This document shows, piece by piece, positions 12,401 through 24,400 of a DNA stretch of 64,000 nucleotides; position 1 is the stretch's first letter; each line of letters begins with the position of its first letter. A program made the translations under genes and the position numbers. The stretch is from Congeria kusceri (Eukaryota > Mollusca > Bivalvia > Myida > Dreissenidae). The notes below the pieces were generated by a model. It worked only from the letters and a program-made list of their open reading frames with translations. It was not told the origin of the DNA and did not search any database. The stretch lies in assembly GCA_027627225.1 (NCBI GenBank), contig CM051029.1, positions 30,171,748 to 30,235,747 of the forward strand, in the 5' to 3' direction.

Positions 12401-15400
12401 ATGGATCTAAAATTTCCACTTAAGTTCAACTTAAGTTAAGATTTTCCTTAGGAGCTTTGTGAATACCAACCCCGGTTTCCAAAGCTCTAAATGGTCCACA
12501 TCATTGTAGGGTCAATTACTACAAAGCGTTTTTAGTTCTTTGTAATCTTTTTTTTTTATTTTTTTTGTGTGGGGGTGGGGGGTTGTGAGATGAGTATACT
12601 TCAAAGCTGGAGGGATTCGGCCTAATTTTACACCAGTGAAATGATGAATTTTGGCCTCTAAAAATTGGAACCTCAAACTCATCATAATCAGAAAAACCTA
12701 TATAAGACATGAATTTTTATTAAATCATTTTTTTCCTAAAAATACAAATAATGAATTTGCAAATAAACGTGACTTGATAATGAAGAAGGTTTTTAATAAT
12801 ACCTGGTCAAACCTGTTCACATCGTTCGACAGAAGGTTCACAATCTGTCCCGTTGTTGTTTTGCCCAAGCCCTCAGTGCTAAGTCTCAAGGCCTGAAATA
12901 GGAAGGCATAGAAATTTATTTAAAACCGATTTATAAATTTAAATGCCTAAATACATTGTGGGGTTACCTGTTAAGAGTTGAATGTGCTTTTTGAAACTGC
13001 CAATCTGTGACTGTAAATATAATTGTCTTGTGATTTGCCACAGTTTTATATTTACATTCAATTTTTTAATCTGTGACAAAAAAATCCAAACAAACAACTG
13101 GCAAATCTGCAAATGTGTCTATTCAACACCATGGCTCGTATTTACAATGCTCCTTAGGGAAAACTTAAGCAAATTTCTTAAGTTCATATTAAAATCCTCA
13201 AGTCTGTAGCTGTTTCATTTATAGGCCTTCTTACCTTAAATGTTTTAAACTATTAAATATGGCTTAAATGTTTATTATGTTACCCTTTTGTAAACATAAA
13301 TCATTGGATTTTACATTGAAAATTTCATCTGAAATTTTTACTTAAGTCCAACTTAAGTTAAAATTTCCCTTAGGAGCTTTGTGAATACCAGCCCATATGT
13401 TACCTTTCTGTACAGTAATGAACAACAGGCAATTCTCATCTTCATGCCGATCCTCTGTACGCCAAAGAAGTAAGGGTGGTGTGTAACCGCTAGTACAAGT
13501 GCGCACAGACTCACTCCCCCTGCGAATAGGTAGCTCTCAGTTTTCCCGACCCCTGACCCCGGCGTAAAGTAGCGGATCAGACCCCCCAGTAATAGGGGCT
13601 GAATGACCTTGGTGGTCTCCTGAAGGTCACGAGTACTTGTATGAAACATGTTTTAAGCATGCGGTGACTGTGAGATCATTTCATTTTGTGATGTCTACAT
13701 TTTGTGCCTTCTTTACAAACAGTGAAAGGACTGATATCGTCCTCAGGCAGCAGTTCCAAAATCATCCCAGACACCTTGTGACAACAGTTTTAACTGATCC
13801 CAAAATGCATGTGAAAAACCTATATACTACTGCAAATAAATGGGTACATGACTGCATTAACAAAGTTTTACAAAATGTACTCTTATCTTTAATAGAGTAA
13901 TACTGACAACAGTTGACCCAAATGTGATACTAAAAACATGTTACCTCCAACAGCAAGACCAGCCCAAACAGCAGGTACTCAAACCCGAACATTCGGGACA
14001 GAGCTCGAAACAGACTCGGCTTGCGATTCCCGTCCATAGTTCTCTCTACTTCTTTCGCCCATTCTCTGTCAACAAACAATAAACGGAATACATAGGCACG
14101 TAACATACAAGTTGTATCAATCATTTCAGTTAATACATAATATTTGGTCATTATTGAGAAAAGGGACATTTACAATCGGAGTACTGAGACAAGCACAATA
14201 CAAGATACACAAATCAATAATCAATATTATTTGTCAGGGCCCAGTGGCTCAAAACTTGAACGGACTATTATGCTTCCAGTCGTTCACTTTTCGATGAGGT
14301 TTTTGATGTAAATTAAATTTTAAAATTTGCATTTATTTTAAATAAATTGATACGCTCAAATAATTGTCAAATGCTTCATAAGCAAGTTGCTTGTAATATT
14401 AGTTTTATATACATCTAAAGTTAACAGGCCGTTAGCTTAACCGGCCGTAAAAGTTTTGAGCAACTGGGCCCTGACAAATAATATTTGATAATTATTGAGT
14501 AGTGACATGAATAATACACGTTTCATCAATCATCTAATAAATAATATTTGGAAACGGCAGGTATAGTTATATGTATATATTTAACTTCTTATTTAAAAAC
14601 AAAACTTTAATGCAAGAATACACAATCTTACATAAGTAATAGTGAGAATTATTTTATATTATATCTATATTTTCTTTCTCTATGGTCTTACATGATATAG
14701 AGTCTTACCGGTTCAAAATGGAATGAAATTATACTCTATAAAGCTGTTCATTATATGTTATATTAAAATGGAACATTGCTATAACAAGGACTTTATTAGC
14801 ATGTGTACAAAAACATGACAGCATCTTAAGAATAGCGTACCTAAAATAAAAACAAGAGGGCCACGATGGCCCAAAGCGCTCACCGGAGAACTGGTACAGA
14901 TGAAGACCATACTGTTGTGACAGGTTTGAAAATTAAGGTATCTGAACAATACACAGTGGGGGTAGGATCAATTTTGATTTAAAACATCGGGAAGTGCAAT
15001 GGGCTAACTAAAGTATGAGTTGGGTAGTGGATGTGCGTTTTTTTGGTAATGGTTCTCAAATCATTTTTCTCTATATTCTTACCAGACCCTTTTTCATTAA
15101 GTCATTGACAATTCTGGAAAATGCACAAACAGTAGACTTGGATGTCTTTCGCAAACAGTTTTGGAAAACTAGTTGCAATGTGATAATTGCGATGGCTGTG
15201 CTATAAGGTAAAGTTTTGCTTTTCTTTGATAATTTTTTGTCCAATGATGATAAATGATGTTAATGCAGGCTCTGAAGACATCAAAGTTGCATGTACAAAT
15301 AACTGCATGCATGTCTTGCAATTGTTGGTAATCAAATTTTATCAATCAATTTTTATGGCCATGCACAAACTGTGTAAGTTTGGTCAACATTGAATCAAAA

Positions 15401-18400
15401 ATGGTTTGTGCAAGCCGATCACTGATAACTTGTTGATGTGTTTTTCTAAACACAAGGGGCAATAACTCTGGTGTTTCTGGCTCGATCATGCTTATATTCT
15501 ACTTCACCTGTAGTCTTACATTTATAGACAAACTATACACGATTGGTGACGATTGGATGAAAAATGAAGTCTCTATCCTGAATAATGTCCATTTCTGCAT
15601 ATTTTTTTTCTCAAACAAAGGGCAATAACTCTGGTGTTTCTGGTCCAATCTTGCTTATAATCGACTTAACCTTTAATCTTATGGTCATAGACAAACTGTG
15701 CAAGATTGGTAAAGATTGGATGAAAAATGAAGTCTCCATTCTGTCCAATTTTGCATATTTTTTCCACAAACAAAGGGCAATAACTCAGGTGTTTGTGATC
15801 CGATCTTGCTTATATTCAACTTCAACTGTAATCTCATGGTAACAGAAAAAATGTGCAAGATTGGTGAAGATTGGATGAAAAATGTCTGTCTATCCTGAAT
15901 AATGTCCATTTTTGTATATTTTTTTAATAAACAAAGGGCAATAACTCTGCTGGTTGAAACACGATCGGGCCCATTTTTGACGTCTGTTGAGATCTGATGG
16001 TCATACACAAACTGTGAAAGTTTGGTTAAGATTGGATGGAAAATAAAGTCTTTTTTTTTGCATGAAAAAGGGGCAATAACTCTGGTGTTCCTGGTCCATT
16101 TGGGCCCATTATCGAACTCGTCCAAGATTTTATGGTAATACACAAACTGTGCAATTTTGGTCAATATTGAATAAAAAATGTAGTCTTTATCGCGATAACG
16201 GTCCAAATTGTTGACAGCACTTTGACGACGGAAGGTATAAATCACTACATCCTCTAGTCAGTTGAAATGTCTGATATGTAGCCCATTCTACTTAATAGTT
16301 TAAACATATTTATTTTAGCTTGATTGTGTCGAAAGCTTATTGAGACACTTTCAAGTCTGCCTCCTGGGTAGAACCAGTACTTGGTGTCCTGTGAGAGAGA
16401 TCCTTTGAATGCTTCCCAAGTAGGGATCGAACTCACCACCTCCCGATAGCAAGGCGGACACCATATCCATTACACCACTGCAACAGTCACATATTACTAG
16501 TTCGTTCATTAATTAAAGTTTAAATGGGTTAACATTACTTTCTTCCCTTTTTGCTTCTTCACAATCGTTACCTCTGCAAAGTGGGTTAGGGTTATGGCTG
16601 CATTAGTTCGTCTGTCAGTGAGTGAACAACTTTACGCAAACATTCAACAAATGTGCATGAAATTTTCTGGGAAGGTTGGAAATGGGCCAATAAAAAAATG
16701 ATTATTTTCCAAGTTTTTCCAGTTCACATATGTTTCTCCTCAAGGTTCTTTCCAAGTTTTTCCAGTTCACATATGTTTCTAATCAAGGTTGTTTCCAAGT
16801 TTTTCGAGTTCACATGTTTCTCCTCGAGGTTGTTTCCAAGTTTTTCGAGTTCACATATGTTTCTCCTCAAGGTTGTTTCTATACTCAGTTTGGCTTGGCT
16901 TACTATTATTAGTTTTGATTGGTTTACAAAAAGTTCAGACTGGTTTACTTACTTTTCAAGTCTGTTCCTTGAGTTCAGTCTGGTTGACTTACTCCTCTAG
17001 TCTGTTCCCTAAGTTCAGGATCAGTATTTCAGAAACATCTTAGGTGAAATCTTGTCCTCAGCCTTAAAACTGTATTTTTCTATAGCATTTTATTCCATTT
17101 GAGCATTATATTCACCTTAGTGTTCACTCATTATCAACTTATTATTGACTGCTTATACTAAACTGTAAATTTATTCACTTATTTATATTTATGAAGTTTT
17201 ATAATTATTACTGTACCCAAATCGGAACTCAAGTGAAAATATTTTAAGATAAACTTAAGATGTTTCTGGAATATGGCCCCAGACTGGTTTGCTTACTCAT
17301 CTAGCCTGTGTACGAAGTTCAGACTGGTTTACTTACTGCTCTAGTCTGTTGCCAAGCCTTTCAGACTGGTTTACCTACACCTCTAGCCTGTTCCTTAAGT
17401 TCAGACTTGTTTTCATACTCCTCTAGCCTGTTCCCTAAGTTCAGATTAGTTTACTTACTCCTCTAGCCTGTTTCCTAAGTTCAGACTGGTTTACTTACTC
17501 CTCTAGTCTGTTGCCAAGCCTTTCAGACTGGTTTACCTACTCTTCTAGTCTATTCCCAAGCTGTTCAGACTGGTTTACTTACTCCTCTAGTCTGTTTCCA
17601 AGCCTTTCCGACTGGTCCTCGTTGACCACATTGTACATGTCCTCCACCTCCAGCTGGCGTACATATCCCTTCTTGAACAAAGGGTTCATCCACCTAAAGG
17701 AAAAAAACAATATACACCCTAAGTGTTTTTTTCACCTTTGGGGGAAAGGTGGTGGGACCGTTCAGATGGGGAATTTAACGCCAAACGGGGATATTTTTGT
17801 TTGAAAATAATTATTACATGTTTATACTTTACCTTGTTATATAAAACATTAATTAATTGTTTTGCTACAAATGAACACTTAGGCTATGCACTAACTTGGT
17901 TTGATGAAAAATTGCTGGGATTGTTTACGAACATTTTTAGTCAATTTTGTCCGATTTTGGTCAATATTTTTTTTAATGTTTTCATTTTATATTCTGAGGA
18001 GAATTTTAAGGTAAATATAGGGGAAAAAATATATACTTTTTAAGCGGCCCAAAATTGGCCCTAAAATAACAATGACTTTGTTTCACTGCATTCTGAGGAA
18101 CAGTGTTTTAAGGTGATTTTATTGCAGAAATCACCTGAGCGCCCATAAAACTGAGAGAAAGCAGTGCAGTTGGTTTGTAACAGTGCAGTTGGTTTGTAAC
18201 AGGAGAAACTGTAAATGTGGATACTTACATGTGTCAAAATGGTGGTGAGTTAAGGAATTCAGACTTATAGTTTTATCAAAATACAAAACTGTTATGGGGA
18301 ATGTTGCACTTGATGTTGGAGTTGATGACAAAGACACATTCCAAGTTTCAAGTGAGTTACTTGTGTAGTTTTGAAGTTACAAGACTTTTGAATATAAACT

Positions 18401-21400
18401 TTAACCAGAAATTCTATGTGAAAAAGGGGCACAACTCTGTAAAAATACAAAACAGAGTTATGGGAAATGTTGCACCTGATGCCAGAGTTAATGACAAGGA
18501 TACCGGTACATTAAAAGTTTCAAGTGAATAATTTGTGTAGTTTTGAAGTTACAAGACTTTTGAATATAAACTTTAATCAAGTTCAGACGCGGACGCTGAT
18601 GCTGGGGCAAGTAGGAAATCTCACAGGTCTATACTTCAAATAGTCGAGCTGAAAAATGAGAATTGACAAAAAAGCTCTGAGCACTGCCTTTCAATTTAGA
18701 TAACAAATTTCAGTGCTATTGTGAAACACTTTATCAGAGGTAAATCCCTTAAAATGATGAAGAATGTAATAACACACTGATAAGAATTAAGATTCTATAT
18801 TTAGAAATGTTGTAACTGAGTAGAGCAAAAGATAATAAGGGTCAAGTCTGGTAAGCATTTGGTACAAGTGTGTTTGTGGCCTTTCATTGTCAAGTCAATT
18901 AACATACAGAGAGCATCAGCATAAAGCAGTAAACTCCAATGATATAAGAGAGATATGTAAAATTATAAAACTATCAAACCAGAAACCAACAAAAAATCAA
19001 CAGTTTTTTAACAATTTTCAACAATTAACAGTGAAAAAATGCAACTATCAACACAAGAAACCAAGCACATCTTTTATCTTTTATCTTTTTCGAAAATGGA
19101 AAAAGCACATTATGTTTTATGGAAGTTTTTATTAAATGTAGTTTCCCCAAAATTAACTGCGTCTGCAGCATTACTTTTCTCCAATAAATTTACCAGTAAC
19201 CTACTTTGCCATGGTGTTCAACCAAATAACTGATCATCTGAATCTTGTTTTTATAGTGTTATGTTAGTTCATTTAAATATTTGGATACAAATACTAGTTA
19301 GGCCAGACTTTGGTTATTTTCAGTTTCTCAGATCCTCGGACCGAATTTTTTAGGAAAATGCAAAAACAAAATTTTCAATGTTGTTAATGCAATAAACAAG
19401 CAATAATCAAATTTTTTACATACACTATTAAAGTTTTTTTACATGGAATTTATCCCAATTTTTCGTTTTTTTATATGACAAATGTTGCATTTAATTTAAT
19501 GCTAAGTAGTGAAATATAGAAAAATATAGCGAGATATATCCCTATATCACTCGCAGTGAGGGACTACTTTTTTGGGTCCCAATTTAATACAGTAAATGAA
19601 ATAGACAGTCATCGATGCCGGGCTCAAAACTGTGAAATGACGTCAGTATGTTGATGTCATGACATTATAATTCCAGCGATATTTTCCGATAAAATGTAAA
19701 AAAAAAAGGTTGATGAAACATAAAATACAAAGAAAATATGTTTGTTTTTGGTGTGATAACGTGTAATATCATCACTGGAAACAGGGATAATTTACATATT
19801 TTCACGAGCGCTTGCTTAATTGTCTCCCTTTCCAGTGAACAAACAAACAAATATCCTCTATGTATTATTATCGATAATATTACAATCATCATTCTGTGAA
19901 TACTGCTCAACTCATGTTTGTTGTAGGATTTCTTACAGGAAATATTTCATACTGATTTTATTGTCATTAATTTGATTTCGTTTGTGTGTATGGTTTGTTT
20001 AGCTGGCTTAGATAATACAAACATTTGAAGAAGATTAGCTTCTATAATCATATTTGGTAAAATAATACTGTTTTATCACAAATGCAGTCTTCACAACTAT
20101 TTTTTAGAAGGGCTTGCACGTTCAGGCATACGCCATACAACTTCAACTTGCCTAATCTACCTATTAGCTATTACTGCTCTGAAATTAGGAAAAATTGTGT
20201 ACATCTCTTACAGGCAGGCAGGAAAAAATAGCCCAAATAGATCTGTACTTGTCCTGGGCCTCATGTGAAGACTGCATATAATTTGCTCAAATGTCTGTTC
20301 TTATGTTGACCTACAAAATTATAATAAGACATGGCAACCATAAAAGCAGCATTTTTTTTCTAATTTATGGGGAAAAAATGGTTTCAGTAAAACAATAAAT
20401 TACTCTTGTATGTACTTTTCTAAGGGCATGAAATTCTTTGGAGGGGTTTTAATAGCAATGCATGTGCCCATTTTCCATCAATGTAAATTTATCATCATGT
20501 AAACTCATTTTCTAATTAAAATGAAGCTTATTTCCTTACAAGAGCGATTCAAATCTATTGCTCAATATGTTTGTAAACAACAGAGCTTGCACATGCTTTA
20601 GATGTTGTCATAATCCATACTTGTAACAACAAGGAATGGTAGGAAAAGACACTGTTTTCATGAACCATCTTCAGTTTCAGACAATGACATTTATTTACAT
20701 TTTATGTTTCACATAACTGTAATTTTTTATACTTTGATTGTATTTAACAACCATGGTCAAAACAACTTTATTAAGAATTAATTTTGTGGTAAAATGAGCC
20801 GAGACAAAAGCATAATGATACAGGGTGTTGGTAGTTTCGCAACCCGTCAGTTCGCTACCTGTATATTTTCGCTGCCTTTATTGTTTCGCGGCTAGTTGGT
20901 TCGCTACCCCCTAATATAAATTATGCATTATCACACATGTGTCAAGCTTTGAAGTCTTGAAATGAAGTGAGACATGGACTGCTGAATAAATATTGACATT
21001 GTTTTTAATATTTTTTTTCAATAATTGTAAAGCATACAGGGTGTTCGTTTGACCCGAGCTCCAGGGTTTTGACCCGTGATTTTCATGGAAATCATGAAAC
21101 TGACCCATGGTAAAATCACATAATGAAGAGTCATATGGTAAATGTCTGGATTCATTTAAAACTGAAGCCAGTCAAGACACTGTTATTAACACATTAGGCC
21201 TACCTTATCTTAATCGGTTTTGCATTTACTGATAAGATCTTCCATGCCAGGAAGTTATCAGTGTATGTATTTGACCGTTCCAAAATGAAACACAGACATT
21301 TTCCATTACAGTATGCACCTTTAGCCTTGTTGTGAACTTCACTTTGTTACACCTTTTGTTACAGCATTTGTGTACTGTCAACCTGGATAGCTCTGACGTT

Positions 21401-24400
21401 TACATGTTCAAATGTAGATGAAATGATGTTTAAAATGTTAAATAAATAACAATATTGCACATAAAATATAATAATCTAAAAACAATACTGATAAAAAACA
21501 CCAGAAACAATTGCAAAAAAAATCGGCCGAAAATTTACAACTGTCAATAATTTCGGACAATACTTTTGGATATTTGTTGATAAAACAAAAAAATAGCAGC
21601 ATTACGTTTTGTCTTTCATTTTTATTCATCAATTATTGCAAAATCTTACCTTTTTAGGTCTTTCTAGAGAATTGTACATTGAATGAAAAAACAAACTACA
21701 CAAATTTAAAAAGGCTAATTTATAATATTATGATCAGCACCAGGTTGATTTTTTATTTTAGTAATATTTTGTAATATGTTATATTTATCAGTATAATGTG
21801 AACTTTGAGTTTGTTGTTTTTGTTTTGGTGACCTGTGAATATTTGAATTTGACTCTTCAAAATTAAATTTTGACCCCTATAAATGTTGCTCAACGGGTCA
21901 ATGACCCTTGAAATTTACAGTCTACTGAACACCCTGGCATATAAATGTACCGAACATTGAAGACACAAACAATGGCATAAAGTTTCAAAAATATTTACAG
22001 TATGAAAAATAGTTATTTCAATGAATTGGGATACTTGCTTTAAAGACACAACAATGGCATCCAATTAAAAACCATAATGTTTACAGATACAACATAGTAC
22101 TAACAAAAGCATAATTCGTTGAGTTTGAAAATTTTATTTTAAATCACATTTAATTTACAATAATCGAAGACACAACACCGACATCATGATCTAATTACAA
22201 ACAAGAAATTTCCAACATATTACAGAATCATAATTGTCAAAAATAGCACATTTAACCGAATTTGGACAGTTTCTTTCAAATAAAATTTTTTTGGTATTTG
22301 CATTCACAAGTCGTACGGTTCCACGTTGGTTGTGGTTGGATGTACATGTAACACGGTATTCACTACTAATCCTCTTGATATTTTACTGACCACTAATCCA
22401 ATTAGAGAGTGAGAAGTGTCAGTGTCAGTGAGTGATTGGTGAACTGTTTTTACTAATGTCTGTCCCATGCTTTTATAGTGAGATGTTTATAATCAATAGC
22501 TGTAATACATTTTTCTATCTTAGTGCATTCACTATTTGACTTTGTTCAAGATAGGTCTCTGTATGGCATTTACCATTAAGTTAATGGTAAATGCCATACA
22601 GAGACCTATCTTATATTCAAACTATAGGGGTTGGTCACTGGTGAGTGTATATATATTATTTTATTACATAAATTGTATTGTATTGAATTGAATTGTTGAT
22701 ATATTTTTATTTAATACTTTTCCTAAATTAATTAATATGTATTACAATGAATTATTGAAATTACTATTATTATCATTGTAATATGTTGTATTATAATAAT
22801 TATTGTTTCAGGCCATCCTTTGGATCATACGATCATACATGATAAAGTATATAATTATACCCACGAGTGGTTTTTTTATCACACCCTGCTACAAATGGCG
22901 CCCAACGTGATTTTGGACTGATGGTCAGGACCTAGAGAACCCCAGTAACACAACGGCGGATTCCCAACTGCCGACCAGTGTGATTCAGCATTTAGAACTG
23001 TGGCAATTCTACACAGAAGCTGTACACAGTGTCAGGCTTTGGGACGAAAGTCAAGCCTAGATCCAGGCTTATCTGCCCTGAGAACCAGAGTACAGTAGTG
23101 TTCCACCTTGTTGGCAGCTACCTAGCTGTATGTCAGACAGTACAGTTTGACCTTCTCCAACTACAATGACATGCATGTGTGCAAACATCGACTTGCTGTA
23201 GACTTTGTCGAACCCTGCGTTCGAGCCCAGACCAGAAGTGCGTTCGAGCCCGGACGAGTTTTGCATTCCAGCCCAGAAAAGTAGCGAATCTCCCAGTGAC
23301 CTCCAGTGATTACACCAGACACTCAGGATCGTATCACGCGTACATGTTCCACTACAGTGACTGTGGACTCGCGATGGTGAACTCTACCAGTTAATAGACG
23401 GATTTTTTTTTTTTAAGTGTTCATAATACACAATCAAGTATATAATTATACCCACGAGTGTTTTTTTTATCACACCCTGCTACATACAGTTGATATGTTC
23501 AGTAGTTAGCATTAAGTCTTAAAATGTTAAATGTTAAGAATTCTTACTTTTAAACATAATTGTATTCAAATGGTGTCGCTATATTATAAAGGATTGTTAT
23601 TGTAATATTCTGGTCGTCTGCTCGTACATTGGAATGTAAATACCCGTAATAATCCTTTATAGTCAGTGTACATTTACTCCAAAATTTTTAGAGCGCAACA
23701 TACTATTATCTCAAATGTGTGATAACATTAATGAAGGTGTGAACACTTTCAGGAGATATTACTGTCATTACTAATGTTCGTTGCTCATGTAATTTGTTTT
23801 TCACACTATTTACACACAATTACATTAAGAATATCAATGTCCTTAACAAATACTCGTTACTAAATATTTTTTAACTGAAGTGAACATACTTTATTTTTGT
23901 AATTTATTCAAAGAATATAATAATATACCGGTATTAACTAAGAATAAGATCATGTACATGTCATATATTAACCTCATATACTAACCAAATGTTTATATAG
24001 ACGAAAGTTATAAAATTCATAACTTACAAAATAAATTATAAAATTATTTGCATTTAATTGTATCTGAATCATTAACCAATTGTTAATAATGTTTAATTTT
24101 ATAAATAAACTTGAATATAATGAATTTTCATCACTTATTATTTTCATTTACAAACATTATAATGAATTTATATATTTTACATTAAAACGCATTAATAAAT
24201 ACAACCACAACAAACTACACATTAATATTGTTGGTAGAGAAAGCGTATAGGTAGCGAATTGACTACCGCCTGGTAGCGAAACAACCTGAAATCATGATAC
24301 AGAAGCTAAATTAATTATAATGTGAGAATTATTTATCAATGAAACTGAGATATGTCTTTGTTGAAATCCATTGACATTTAAACTGTAAATATGTATTAGT

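Larger units (their letters stand above)
20824..24293. mobile_element. Composite 3.5-kb insertion flanked by ATGATACAG
   Basis: A 9-bp direct repeat ATGATACAG flanks the segment (20815-20823, 24294-24302). The ends GGTGTTGGTAGTTTCGCAAC C and GGTAGCGAAACAACCTGAAAT are imperfect inverted repeats sharing GTTTCGC(A/T)ACC, and more TTCGCTACC motifs lie near both ends. The 9-bp duplication is Mutator-like. It contains a nested 900-bp element and an LTR-type remnant. Confidence 0.5.

Noticed and set aside
23069..23394. Open frames inside the LTR-type remnant as gag
   Set aside because: Short, on both strands, with no zinc knuckle or other gag feature.
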